The notes under the pieces are model-generated. The model saw only the letters and a program-made list of their open reading frames with translations. It did no database searches and had not been told where the DNA came from. Positions 16,798-24,782 of a DNA stretch of 64,000 nucleotides are shown in pieces; position 1 is the first letter of the stretch, and the number at the start of each line of letters is the position of its first letter. The translations under genes were made by a program, and so were the position numbers. Source of the stretch: Amycolatopsis mongoliensis (GTDB lineage: Bacteria > Actinomycetota > Actinomycetes > Mycobacteriales > Pseudonocardiaceae); NCBI RefSeq assembly GCF_030285665.1, contig NZ_CP127295.1:3162001-3226000 (forward strand), given 5' to 3'.

Positions 16798-17555
16798 ACG
16801 TGCGCGAGGCGGCGGCTTCGCTGCTGGGGACGGTTTCGGAGCGTTCGCCGCTTTCGGAGGACTGGCCGGGGCTGGACGTCGACACGGCGTACGCGATCCA
16901 GGACGAGGCCCTGCGGCTGCGGCGGGCCCGCGGCGAGACGCTGGTCGGGGTCAAGCTGGGCCTGACGTCCCGGGCGAAGCAGCAGCGGATGGGCATCGAT
17001 TCGCCGCTGCTGGCCTGGCTGACGGACGCGATGGTCCTGCCGGCGGGCGCGCCGCTGCCGCACGACGCGCTGATCCACCCGCGGGCCGAGCCGGAGCTGG
17101 TCTTCGTGCTGGGCGAACGGTTGGCGGGCCCCGGCGTCACCGCGGCGACCGCGCTGGGTGCCGTCGACCGGGTGTACGGCGGCATGGAGGTCATCGACAG
17201 CCGGTACGCGGACTACCGCTTCACGCTCCCGGACGCCGTCGCGGACAACGGCTCGTCGGCGTACTTCGGCGTGGGCCCGGTCGGCCTGCCGCCTGCTTCC
17301 TTGGACCTCTCCCTGGAAGCGGCGCTGCTGGAGGTCGACGGCCAGATCGTCGACACGGCGACGGGCGCGGCGGTCCAGGGCCACCCGGCGGAGGCCCTGG
17401 CCCTGGCGGCGAACGCTCTGGGCGCGCGAGGCCTGGCCCTGGAACCGGGCTGGCTGGTCCTGACCGGCGGCATGACGGACGCGGTCCCGGTCCGCCGGGG
17501 CTCCCGCGTCGCGGCCCACTTCTCCCACCTGGGCTCGATCACGCTCTCGTCGTAA
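16794..17555 (+). CDS. 4-oxalocrotonate decarboxylase / 2-keto-4-pentenoate hydratase family protein
   Basis: 253 residues, a paralogue of the preceding protein with the same order of motifs: GVKLGLTSRAKQQRMGI, PRAEPELVFVLG, MEVIDSRYADYRF and VADNGSSA. In known catabolic pathways the hydratase and decarboxylase are homologous and form a complex, so the tandem pair may be one of each. ATG 16794 overlaps the previous stop; GGAGG lies 8 bases upstream. No dedicated semialdehyde dehydrogenase or tautomerase is adjacent. Confidence 0.82.
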   Translation: MNVREAAASLLGTVSERSPLSEDWPGLDVDTAYAIQDEALRLRRARGETLVGVKLGLTSRAKQQRMGIDSPLLAWLTDAMVLPAGAPLPHDALIHPRAEPELVFVLGERLAGPGVTAATALGAVDRVYGGMEVIDSRYADYRFTLPDAVADNGSSAYFGVGPVGLPPASLDLSLEAALLEVDGQIVDTATGAAVQGHPAEALALAANALGARGLALEPGWLVLTGGMTDAVPVRRGSRVAAHFSHLGSITLSS

Positions 17556-17570
17556 GCCGTGATGCCCCGC

Positions 17571-17633
17571 CAATCACGCGAGATGCGCGTCCGATCACGC
17601 GAGTCACGCGCTCAATCACGCGAGATCGGCGTT
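17571..17633. repeat. 21-base tandem repeat, three copies
   Basis: ATCACGCGAG occurs at 17573-17582, 17594-17603 and 17615-17624, exactly 21 bases apart, with partially conserved flanks. The array fills the space between two convergent genes, and its third copy covers the 3' end of the alpha/beta hydrolase gene (stop at 17612-17614). Confidence 0.7.
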
Positions 17634-18496
17634 TCCGCCCGGTCGGCGATCCGCGTGATGCCCGTGACCACCCGTGGCCAGACCGCGCGGGGCAGGTCGT
17701 GGCCCATGCCGGGGACGATGTCGAGGTCCGCGCCCGGGATCGCGCGGGCCGTCGCACGGCCGCCGGAGACGTTGACCAGCGGATCGCGGGCGCCGTGCAC
17801 CACCAGCGCCGGTACCCGCACCTTGCGCAGCCGCGGGGCGCGGTCGCGTTCGGCCATGATCGCCGCGAGCTGGCGCAGCGTGCCGTCCGGGTGGACGCCG
17901 CGGTCGAACGTGCGCTCGGCGCGGTCCCGCATGCGTGCCTCGTCGAACGGGTAGCCGGGCGAGCCGATCAGCCGGAACGTCCGCACGAGCATCTCGACGT
18001 AGTCCGCGCGGTTGCGCGGCGGGGCGCTGAGCAGCATCGACATCGCCTTGCCGCTCGGCCGGCCGACCAGCCGCCCGCCGGTGCTGGACATGATCGACGT
18101 CAGCGACAGCACCCGCTCGGGGTGCCGGATGGCGAGGGTCTGCGCGATCATCCCGCCCATCGACGCACCGGCGACGTGCGCGGCCGGGATGCCCAGCACG
18201 TCCAGCAGCCCGGCGGCGTCGGCGGCCATGTCCGCCAGCGAGTACGGCGCGCGGTGCAGCAGGTACGCCTGCGCGAGGTTGGCCCGGCCGCGCATCCGGC
18301 TGGACCGCCCGGCGTCCCGGTTGTCGAACCGGATGACGTAAAACCCTTGTGCGGCCAGGGTTTCGCAGAACTCCTCGTCCCACCAGATCATCGGCGCGCC
18401 GAGTCCCATGACGAGCAGCAGCGGCCGCCCGCCCGCGTCGCCGAACGTCTCGTGGCACAGCTCGACGCCGTCGACCTCCGCGACGCGCTCCGTCAT
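17612..18496 (-). CDS. Alpha/beta-fold hydrolase
   Basis: 294 residues. The nucleophile elbow GASMGG (serine near residue 115), the acid ARDPLV and the histidine in GMGHDLP form a complete catalytic triad on an alpha/beta hydrolase fold. N-terminal GxP oxyanion region: LVMGLGAPMIWW. The substrate is not predictable; the family includes esterases and haloalkane-like enzymes. The ATG start (18494-18496) overlaps the stop codon of the upstream wax ester synthase-like gene (ATGA), so the two were built as one operon. Confidence 0.85.
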   Translation of the reverse strand: MTERVAEVDGVELCHETFGDAGGRPLLLVMGLGAPMIWWDEEFCETLAAQGFYVIRFDNRDAGRSSRMRGRANLAQAYLLHRAPYSLADMAADAAGLLDVLGIPAAHVAGASMGGMIAQTLAIRHPERVLSLTSIMSSTGGRLVGRPSGKAMSMLLSAPPRNRADYVEMLVRTFRLIGSPGYPFDEARMRDRAERTFDRGVHPDGTLRQLAAIMAERDRAPRLRKVRVPALVVHGARDPLVNVSGGRATARAIPGADLDIVPGMGHDLPRAVWPRVVTGITRIADRAETPISRD

Positions 18497-19664
18497 CAGG
18501 CCTCCCGGGTGTGCTCGGCGGCCAGCTTGGTGAGCTCGGCCAGCGCGTCGTGCAGGTGGCCGATCAGGTCCCAGACGTCCGGGATCAGCTCGCGGCACGC
18601 GACGAACCCGAAGTCCAGCTTGCCGTCGTAGGACATCACGGTGATGTTCAGCCCGCCACTCGCGTCGGTGATCGCGGACACCGGGTAGTTCGCGAGCAGA
18701 CGCGCGCCCGCGAGGTACAGCGGGCGCTGCGACCCGGGGACGTTCGAGACGACGAGGTTGACCACCGGCGCATCACGCTCGCGCACAGCGCCATCACCAC
18801 GTCGTTCACCGTGACGCCGAAGGCGTTCTTGACCTTCTTGACCTCGTCGAGCGGCAGCGAGCCGTACGCGAAGCGGCGGTGCGGGCTGATCGGCCCGTTG
18901 AACGGCGTGCCGGGCGCGACGAGCCGCGGCCGGTCGGCCTCGTGCCGTCCGGAGCCCTGGCGGGTGACGCGGTTGAGCACGCTGCCGGCCTTCGCGAGCA
19001 GCCCGACGCCGGGGTAGCGGCCGAGGCCGGGGACTTCGTCGAGGTGCTGGAGGAGTTTCGGCACCTGGAGGGCGGTTTTGACGGGGTGCAGCGCGAGCCG
19101 TTTCACTCCGTTGAGGGCGAGTTCCGCGCCGCTGGGCACGGGCTCCTTCTGCGGCGCTTCCGGCGGTTTCCCGGGTGGTGGCTCGGCGGTGGTGTCCATG
19201 AGCACGCCGATGAGCTCGGCCCCGGAGACGCCGTCGATGGCGCTGTGGTGGACCTTCGTGTAGACGGCGACGTGGCCGTCCCGCAGGCCGTGGATCAGGT
19301 AGGCCTCCCAGAGCGGGCGGCGCCGGTCGAGCGGCCGCGCGGTGAGCCGCGCGATCTGCTCGGCGAGCTGCCGCTCGTCGCCCGGCGCGGGGAGCGCGAT
19401 CTCCCGGACGTGGTACTCGAGGTCGAACTCGGGATCGTCGATCCAGTAGGGGTGGTCGAGCCCGAGCGGCACGGGCAGCAGCCGCCACCGGAGCGGCTTG
19501 GCGAGGTGCAGCCGCGAGCCGATGAGTTCGCGCAGGTCGTCGAGGGTCAGCGTGCTGTCCGGCGCGGTCGAGGGGTCGAGGATCGAGAGGCCGCCGACGT
19601 GCCCGGTCGTGGTGGTCGATTCGGCGTTGAGGAACTGCACGTCCAGGGCGGTGAGCTGACGCAT
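18496..19664 (-). pseudogene. Wax ester synthase/diacylglycerol acyltransferase, disrupted by an internal frameshifting deletion
   Basis: The N-terminal part (from ATG 19664) is a normal WS/DGAT: the catalytic HHxxxDG motif is at residues 139-145 (KVHHSAIDG), with RPLWE and the NDVVMALCASVMRRW segment. Immediately after MRRW the frame turns to nonsense, while the shifted frame continues with the family's C-terminus (PVVNLVVSNVPGS, LNITVMSYDGKLDFGFV) to the stop at 18496. About 80-100 residues of normal family sequence are missing at the junction, 18762-18771, which reads GCGCCGGTGG. The product is truncated unless this is an assembly error. Confidence 0.75.
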
Positions 19665-19873
19665 CGGGCCTCCTCGGGCTCGGCAGGCCAGTCTGCCTCG
19701 CGGGATCGGCGGGGGTAAATCCGCTGGCCGGGTGCGGGAAGTGGCGCAGGTGGCGCACCCTGTCCGCCCGCGCCGGACCGTTGCGACGGGTCGTGCCGCG
19801 GAGAGCGGAGTCGGTGGTTGTGGTCGGCGGTTGGGCTAGGCGTGGGGGTTGCGGCTGGTTCGGCGAGGGTGAG

Positions 19874-21982
19874 TCAGCTGGTGGCCGCGCTTAGCGTCGG
19901 GTCGCCGGCCGGTTTGGCGAAGGGCGAGTTGGGCCGGCGTGGCCCTGCGCAGCCGCGGACGTCCGGCGATGCCTCCCTCTGTTCCGGCCGTCTGGGGGCG
20001 CGGCCCGGGGTTCCCGGTGCCGGGCGTTGGGCGGCGCGGGGTGCCGGGACCTCCGTGCCGTTCCGGTACGCGCGCGCCTGGATTTCGTACAGCTCGTGGT
20101 AGGTGCCGCCGGCGCTGATCAGCTCGTCGTGGGTGCCCTGCTCGATCAGTCTTCCCTTCTCCAGCACCAGGATCCGGTCCGCCGAGCGGATGTTGGCCAG
20201 CCGGTGCGTCACCAGGACCGTCGTCCGGCGGCCGTGGTGGGACGTGCTCGCGTGCTGGAGGCCGGCGAACACCCGGGCCTCCGCGCGGGCGTCGAGCGCC
20301 GCCGTGGGTTCGTCGGCCACCAGGACCGACGCGTCGCGGTAGATGCCGCGGGCGATGCCCATGCGCTGCCACTGGCCGCCGGACAGGTCGTGGCCCTCGT
20401 CGAACTTCTTCGACAGCACCGTGTTCTCCTTGGCGGGCAAGGACTCGATCACCTCGTCCGCGCCGGAGTAGTCCACCGCTTCGCGCCACGCCCGGCTGTC
20501 CGGGTCGGCGCGGCCGAGGCGGCCCACCGTGATGTTGTTCGCCGCCGTCATCGGCCATTCCGCCGGTTCCTGGGCGATCACCGCGATGTTCGCGTGCACC
20601 GACGCCGGGTCGGCGTGCGCGAGGTCGACGTCGTCCCAGCGCACCACGCCTTCGTCCGGTGGGTAGAGCCCGGTCAGCAGCTTGCCGAGGGTGGTCTTGC
20701 CCGACCCGTTTTCCCCGACGAGCGCGACCACCTCGCCGCGCTTGATCGTCAGCGAGATGTCCCGCAGCGCCGGGCTTCCCCGGCCCGGGTAGGTGAACGT
20801 GACGCCCTCCAGCCGGATTTCGCCCGGGTCCGCGGGCGCGGTCAGCGCGGTCGGTGGCGGCTGCCGCTGCACCGACTCCACCAGCAGCTGGTTGTAGAAC
20901 CCGATGTAGAACGAGTCCTCGTACAGCGAGTTGACCGCGCGCATGGTGTTGGACAGCGCCGTCGACGCCGTGCGCATCGCCAGCACCGCCGTGCCGGCCA
21001 GCGCCAGCTCCATCCCGCCGGAGTAGAGCAGCCAGCCGAGCACCAGGTACGCGACGGCGGTGCCGAACCCGGCCGCCGCCCGTCCGGTGGTCCGCACCAG
21101 GTTGCTGCGGTGCGCCAGCCGCACCTCCTCCCGCACCAGGCTGCGCGAGATGCGCCGGTACTCGCCGAGCAACGGCTCCTGCAGCGTCAGCGCGTGCCGT
21201 TCGAGGGCCATCGACCGCCAGGTGGCGACCTCTTCGACGACCGACTTGCGGATGTTGCGCCCGACCGTGTCGAGGAAGTGCCGGTAGTTCAGCTTCGCGA
21301 CGCGGGCGGCGGCCCAGCCGTCGGCCGCCGCGGCGAGCAGCAGCACCGGGGCCAGCCACGGGTTGAGCAGGCCCGCCGTGAGCATCGCCGCCGCGAGCGA
21401 GATCGCCGACGACGTCAGGTCGGCCACCCGGCGCAGGCTGGTCTCGATCGCCCGGACGCCGAACCGCGCGCCCTGCCGCGCCAGTTCCCGGAAGTCCGCG
21501 TCCTCGAACGCGATCAGCCCGACGCGCACGACCGCCGCCGTCACGGCGTCGTCGGCCGCGGCGGTGACGCGTGGCCGCAGCGCTCCCTCGACGGCGGCGA
21601 CGGCGGCATCGAGCAACGCGCGCGCCGCGTACGAACCGGTGACGACCGCGATCGCCGGCAGCGACTGCAGCACGCGGTCCGGGGTCGGGCCCCGTTCGAG
21701 CAGCGCGGTGAAGACGTTCGCGGTGGCCAGCAGCCCGAACGCCGTGACGCAGCCCGAGACGACGTGCACGAGGCCGGCCAGCAGTGTCAGCGGCGGTGAC
21801 GTCCGCCAGGCCAAGCGCAGCACGACGGCGATCGCGGCCGGCAGCGCGCGCACGGCCTGGCCGAACCCGGCGTCGGCCACGCGTTCGTCGACGCGTGCCC
21901 ACTCGGGCATCTTCACGTTCTCGACCCCGATCAGCGGGGCCGGTTCCGTGGTGTCCTGGGGTGTTCCGGCGGATCTGCGCAC
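19874..21982 (-). CDS. ABC transporter, fused permease and ATP-binding protein
   Basis: About 702 residues. The N-terminal half has six hydrophobic segments of an exporter-type permease. The C-terminal ATPase has Walker A (GENGSGKTT), a Q-loop, the signature LSGGQWQRMGIARG, Walker B (VLVADEPTAALD) and the H-loop (VTHRLAN). The tail of about 70 residues is proline/arginine-rich and probably disordered. Exporter substrates cannot be read from sequence. The GTG at 21982 is chosen; a TTG at 22012 gives ten more residues. No partner half-transporter is adjacent, so it may act as a homodimer. Confidence 0.85.
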   Translation of the reverse strand: MRRSAGTPQDTTEPAPLIGVENVKMPEWARVDERVADAGFGQAVRALPAAIAVVLRLAWRTSPPLTLLAGLVHVVSGCVTAFGLLATANVFTALLERGPTPDRVLQSLPAIAVVTGSYAARALLDAAVAAVEGALRPRVTAAADDAVTAAVVRVGLIAFEDADFRELARQGARFGVRAIETSLRRVADLTSSAISLAAAMLTAGLLNPWLAPVLLLAAAADGWAAARVAKLNYRHFLDTVGRNIRKSVVEEVATWRSMALERHALTLQEPLLGEYRRISRSLVREEVRLAHRSNLVRTTGRAAAGFGTAVAYLVLGWLLYSGGMELALAGTAVLAMRTASTALSNTMRAVNSLYEDSFYIGFYNQLLVESVQRQPPPTALTAPADPGEIRLEGVTFTYPGRGSPALRDISLTIKRGEVVALVGENGSGKTTLGKLLTGLYPPDEGVVRWDDVDLAHADPASVHANIAVIAQEPAEWPMTAANNITVGRLGRADPDSRAWREAVDYSGADEVIESLPAKENTVLSKKFDEGHDLSGGQWQRMGIARGIYRDASVLVADEPTAALDARAEARVFAGLQHASTSHHGRRTTVLVTHRLANIRSADRILVLEKGRLIEQGTHDELISAGGTYHELYEIQARAYRNGTEVPAPRAAQRPAPGTPGRAPRRPEQREASPDVRGCAGPRRPNSPFAKPAGDPTLSAATS

Positions 21983-22072
21983 CCCTCCATCTGTACTCCG
22001 GGGGTCCGACAATTCCGGGCGCCCGCGCGGCGGCGGGCACCCGGCAGGCAGGTGGGACGCTAGGCCGTTCGA

Positions 22073-22092
22073 GTGAAAGTAAACGTTTTCAC
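22073..22092. promoter_or_regulatory. Palindromic site over the probable promoter of the ABC exporter
   Basis: GTGAAA (22073-22078) and TTTCAC (22087-22092) form an inverted repeat around AAACGTTT. On the minus strand it overlaps a TTTACT element 15 bases before TAGCGT, a plausible -35/-10 pair for the exporter gene. A second perfect palindrome, AACAATTGTT (22159-22168), lies in an unusually A/T-rich patch just upstream. Confidence 0.4.
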
Positions 22093-22232
22093 TGGGCCTT
22101 CGGCGGACTTCGGGGACACACTCGCTGCAAGGGCGGAAACGAGCAACGCGGAATAACTAACAATTGTTGTGTAATTAACCATTCGCTGGGCCGCCCGAGG
22201 TCGGCAGGTCCGCGGATGTGGTGGCGCAGACC

Positions 22233-22281
22233 GGAAACAGGCGACGTCCTCGTGCGAGGGGGAGGGGCGTCGCCTGTTTCC
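22233..22281 (-). terminator. Strong hairpin terminator of the DUF1579 gene
   Basis: Perfect 14-base inverted repeat GGAAACAGGCGACG (22233-22246) and its complement (22268-22281), with a 21-base loop. It starts two bases after the DUF1579 stop codon. There is no T-run, as usual for actinobacterial terminators. Confidence 0.75.
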
Positions 22282-22283
22282 TC

Positions 22284-22763
22284 CTATCCGGTTTCCCGGG
22301 TGTACCGCGCGCGCAGAAATGGGCTGAATTCGCGGTCTTCGCCCATCTTGACGTCGATTTCGTGCGTCAGGGTGTCACCGTCCGGGGTGAGCCGGTGCCG
22401 GGCCACCCCGCGAGCGGTCTTCTTCTCCAGGACGAGCGTGCCGCCGGTCCAGCCGCCGCGGGCGGGTGACTCGGGCGGGAAGCCGTAGCTGTCGAAGCCG
22501 TACCAGAGCGTTTCGCCGGTCTGCGGGTCGACGGTGAAGACGTTGTGCCCCAGGAACTCCGCGCCGTCTTCGCGGTGCTGGCGGTAGTCCTGGACCAGTG
22601 CGAAACCGTTGAGCGCCAAGCGGTATTCGCAGCCCGCGCGCGCGGTCGAGGCCGGCGCCCACGGCGAAGCGGCGAGGTTCTCGGTGCCGGTCCAGTCGCC
22701 GGCGAACGCCTTCAGGGCGTCGTGCGCGGGGCCGAGGGTGGGCATGTCCATGGTCGTCTCCAT
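22284..22763 (-). CDS. DUF1579 family protein
   Basis: 159 residues of a beta-rich lipocalin-like family (DUF1579): LKAFAGDWTGTENLAASPW opens the fold, then GHNVFTVDPQTGETLWYGFDSYGFP and a closing TPDGDTLTHEIDVKMGEDREFSPFLRARYTR pattern, quoted only in part. Function is unknown for the family. It is divergent from a MarR gene with one palindrome between them, so it is probably that regulator's target. An ATG at 22751 is an alternative start. Confidence 0.78.
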   Translation of the reverse strand: METTMDMPTLGPAHDALKAFAGDWTGTENLAASPWAPASTARAGCEYRLALNGFALVQDYRQHREDGAEFLGHNVFTVDPQTGETLWYGFDSYGFPPESPARGGWTGGTLVLEKKTARGVARHRLTPDGDTLTHEIDVKMGEDREFSPFLRARYTRETG

Positions 22764-22766
22764 TTC

Positions 22767-22780
22767 GACAGGTGCCTGTC
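22767..22780. promoter_or_regulatory. Palindromic operator between divergent DUF1579 and MarR genes
   Basis: GACAGG-TG-CCTGTC, two perfect 6-base arms with a 2-base centre, lies 3 bases upstream of the DUF1579 start codon and about 20 bases upstream of the MarR start codon. Position and symmetry suggest the MarR dimer represses both genes. Confidence 0.5.
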
Positions 22781-22800
22781 AATATGTGAGACTAGCACGC

Positions 22801-23247
22801 ATGCGATCCCTTCGAGCCGAGACGTTCACCCGGGTGATCGACGCGGTCTTCGCGTGCAACGGCGGCTTCCTGGCGGCGGGCGACGCGCTGACGGAGCCGG
22901 TCGGGCTGACGGCGGCGCAGTGGCAGGTGCTCGGCTTCCTCGAGGACGGCCCGGCGACCGCGGCGGAGGTCGCGCGCCGCCGCGGGCTGCGGCGCCAGAG
23001 CGTGCAGGAGACGGTGAACCGCCTGCTGCGCAACGGAATGCTCGACCGCCTGCCGAACCCGGCCGACGCGCGGGCGCCGCTGTTGTCGGTGACGCGGCGG
23101 GCGAAGGAGGCGCTGCGCGAGCTGGGGGCGGCGCAGACCGAGTGGGCGGAGGACGTCGCGGAATCCGTGTCCCAGGAGGACTTGGAGACGACGTTGCGCA
23201 CCTTGCGGCGGCTGCGGGAGGTCGTCGCCCAGCCGCGGTTGCGCTGA
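22801..23247 (+). CDS. MarR-family transcriptional regulator
   Basis: 148 residues with the MarR winged helix: QWQVLGFLEDGPATAAEVAR, the recognition helix RRQSVQETVNRLLRNGML, then the beta wing DARAPLLSVTRRAKEAL. N- and C-terminal helices give the dimer interface. The start is ATG 22801, just downstream of the operator, with little space for a leader. It probably autoregulates and controls the divergent DUF1579 gene. Confidence 0.85.
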   Translation: MRSLRAETFTRVIDAVFACNGGFLAAGDALTEPVGLTAAQWQVLGFLEDGPATAAEVARRRGLRRQSVQETVNRLLRNGMLDRLPNPADARAPLLSVTRRAKEALRELGAAQTEWAEDVAESVSQEDLETTLRTLRRLREVVAQPRLR

Positions 23248-23250
23248 GGG

Positions 23251-23706
23251 CTACTTCCCCGCGCCGGGGCCGGGGAGAGCGTCGATGTCGCGTGCGTGCA
23301 TCGGCTCGCCGCAGTGGGTGCAGCGGAGGTCCACGGTGGTGATTTCGCCGCACGCGTGGTGCCGGTAGAGCACCGGTGGGCCGGCCTCGCCCGCGAGCCA
23401 CTTGTCGCCCCAGCGGGTCATGACCATGAGCATGTCGACGAGTTCGGTGCCCTTTTCGGTCAGGACGTACTCGTAGCGCGGCCGGCGGTCGTACGGCCGC
23501 CGCTCGACGATGCCCTGGTCGACGAGGTGGTTCAGGCGCTCGGTGAGGACCTTGCGCGAGATGCCGAGGTCGGCCTGGAGCTGTTCGAACCGGCTGAAGC
23601 CGACCCACACGTCCCGCAGGATCAGCGGTGACCAGGGCTCGCCGATGACGTCGAGCGTGCGCGCGATCGAGCACGCGGCCAGTTCGCTGAAGTTCGTGCG
23701 CTGCAT
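23251..23706 (-). CDS. HxlR-type winged-helix regulator with C-terminal zinc-ribbon-like motif
   Basis: 151 residues. HxlR core: CSIARTLDVIGEPWSPLILR, FSRFEQLQADLGISRKVLTERL and the wing RRPYDRRPRYEYVLTEKG. Beyond the core, a C-terminal extension has a lone Cys (HHACGEI) and a CTHCGEP pair, which could bind a metal or sense redox state. The adjacent divergent gene is a DHFR-like reductase, with palindromic repeats between them. Confidence 0.85.
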   Translation of the reverse strand: MQRTNFSELAACSIARTLDVIGEPWSPLILRDVWVGFSRFEQLQADLGISRKVLTERLNHLVDQGIVERRPYDRRPRYEYVLTEKGTELVDMLMVMTRWGDKWLAGEAGPPVLYRHHACGEITTVDLRCTHCGEPMHARDIDALPGPGAGK

Positions 23707-23727
23707 GAGGCCACTTTACCACTTGGG

Positions 23728-23781
23728 GTTCCCTTAGGGAACTTGAGCTGCTACGGTTCTGGAGTCTCCTCAAGGAACTTG
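23728..23781. promoter_or_regulatory. HxlR-type operator region
   Basis: GTTCCC-TTA-GGGAAC (23728-23742) is a perfect inverted repeat in the space between the HxlR and reductase genes. The half-site is repeated directly as AGGGAACTTG (23736-23745) and AAGGAACTTG (23772-23781), 36 bases apart, the second just before the reductase ribosome binding site. Confidence 0.5.
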
Positions 23782-23795
23782 GAAGGATGGTGGCG

Positions 23796-24383
23796 ATGAG
23801 CAAGGTCTTCAGCGCCCACGCGGTGTCGGTCGACGGGTACATCACCGGCCGCGACGCCGGCCCAGGGCACGGCCTCGGCGACGGCGGCACGCTTTTCGAC
23901 TGGTACACCGACGGCGACACGCAGAGCCGGGTGTTCGACTTCTTCAAGCTCAGCGAGCCGAGCGCACGCGTCTTCGACGACCTCGCCGGCCGCGTCGGCG
24001 CGGTCGTGGCGGGCCGCAACACCTACGAGGACTCGGACCACTTCGGCGGCGGCAGCCCGCACCCGGGCGCCCCGCTCTTCCTCGTCAGCCACCGGCCGGC
24101 GCCCGCATTGACCGAGCGGCAGCGCCTGTTCGGCGACGTCAAGGAGGCCATCGAAGCCGCTCGAGAAGCGGCCGGCGGGAAGGACGTCGGCCTGATGGGC
24201 GGCGGTGTCCTGACCTCGGCGCTGGCGGCGGGGCTCGTCGACGAGATCGTCCTCCACCAGGTGCCGGTCCTCCTCGGCGCCGGGCGGCCGTTCTTCCAGG
24301 AGCTGCCCGCACACGTCCGGTTGCGGCTCGTCGAAGCCGTCGCCGCGCCCGGTGTCACCCACCTCCACTACGCAGTCATCTGA
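23796..24383 (+). CDS. Dihydrofolate reductase-family protein (RibD C-terminal type)
   Basis: 195 residues from ATG 23796 (MSKVFSAHAVSVDGYITG); an ATG at 23787 adds three residues. The fold is the RibD C-terminal/DHFR type: SVDGYITGRD, VVAGRNTYED, FLVSHRP, GLMGGGVLTSALAAGLVDEI and a closing HVRLRLVEAVAAPGVTHLHY pattern. These NADPH-dependent reductases have diverse substrates. Its divergence from the HxlR gene suggests it is the regulated target. The PPOX gene follows 13 bases downstream. Confidence 0.82.
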   Translation: MSKVFSAHAVSVDGYITGRDAGPGHGLGDGGTLFDWYTDGDTQSRVFDFFKLSEPSARVFDDLAGRVGAVVAGRNTYEDSDHFGGGSPHPGAPLFLVSHRPAPALTERQRLFGDVKEAIEAAREAAGGKDVGLMGGGVLTSALAAGLVDEIVLHQVPVLLGAGRPFFQELPAHVRLRLVEAVAAPGVTHLHYAVI

Positions 24384-24396
24384 AGGAGAACTCGCC

Positions 24397-24780
24397 ATGA
24401 TCGACGCCGACATCCGCCGCATCCTCTCGACGAACGTGGTGGCGCACCTCGCCACCGTCCTGCCCGACGGCGCCCCGCACTCGATCCCGCTTTGGGTCGA
24501 CCCGGAGGGCGACCACATCGCGATCATGACCGGGCCGGACTCGCAGAAGGCCCGCAACCTGCGCCGCGACCCGCGGGTGGCGCTGTCCCTGACCCCGGCG
24601 GAGAACCCGTTCGAGCCGGTGATCATCCGCGGCCGCGTGGTCGAGTGGGTCGAGGGCGACGCCGCTTGGGAGATCGTCGACCGGATCGCGACGAAGTACA
24701 TCGGGCAGCCCTATGGGCGTGACCAGCTGCGCGTCGTCGGGCTGATCGAGGTCGACCGGCAGCGCATCGGCATGGGCTGA
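24397..24780 (+). CDS. PPOX-class (pyridoxamine 5'-phosphate oxidase-like) oxidoreductase
   Basis: 127 residues of the split-barrel flavin/F420-binding family: NVVAHLATVLPDGAPHSIPL, then DSQKARNLRRDPRVALS, and EVDRQRIGMG at the end. Actinobacterial members of this length usually use F420. The substrate is unknown. ATG 24397 has an AAGGAG site 9 bases upstream. Probably in one operon with the DHFR-like reductase. Confidence 0.85.
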   Translation: MIDADIRRILSTNVVAHLATVLPDGAPHSIPLWVDPEGDHIAIMTGPDSQKARNLRRDPRVALSLTPAENPFEPVIIRGRVVEWVEGDAAWEIVDRIATKYIGQPYGRDQLRVVGLIEVDRQRIGMG

Positions 24781-24782
24781 CC

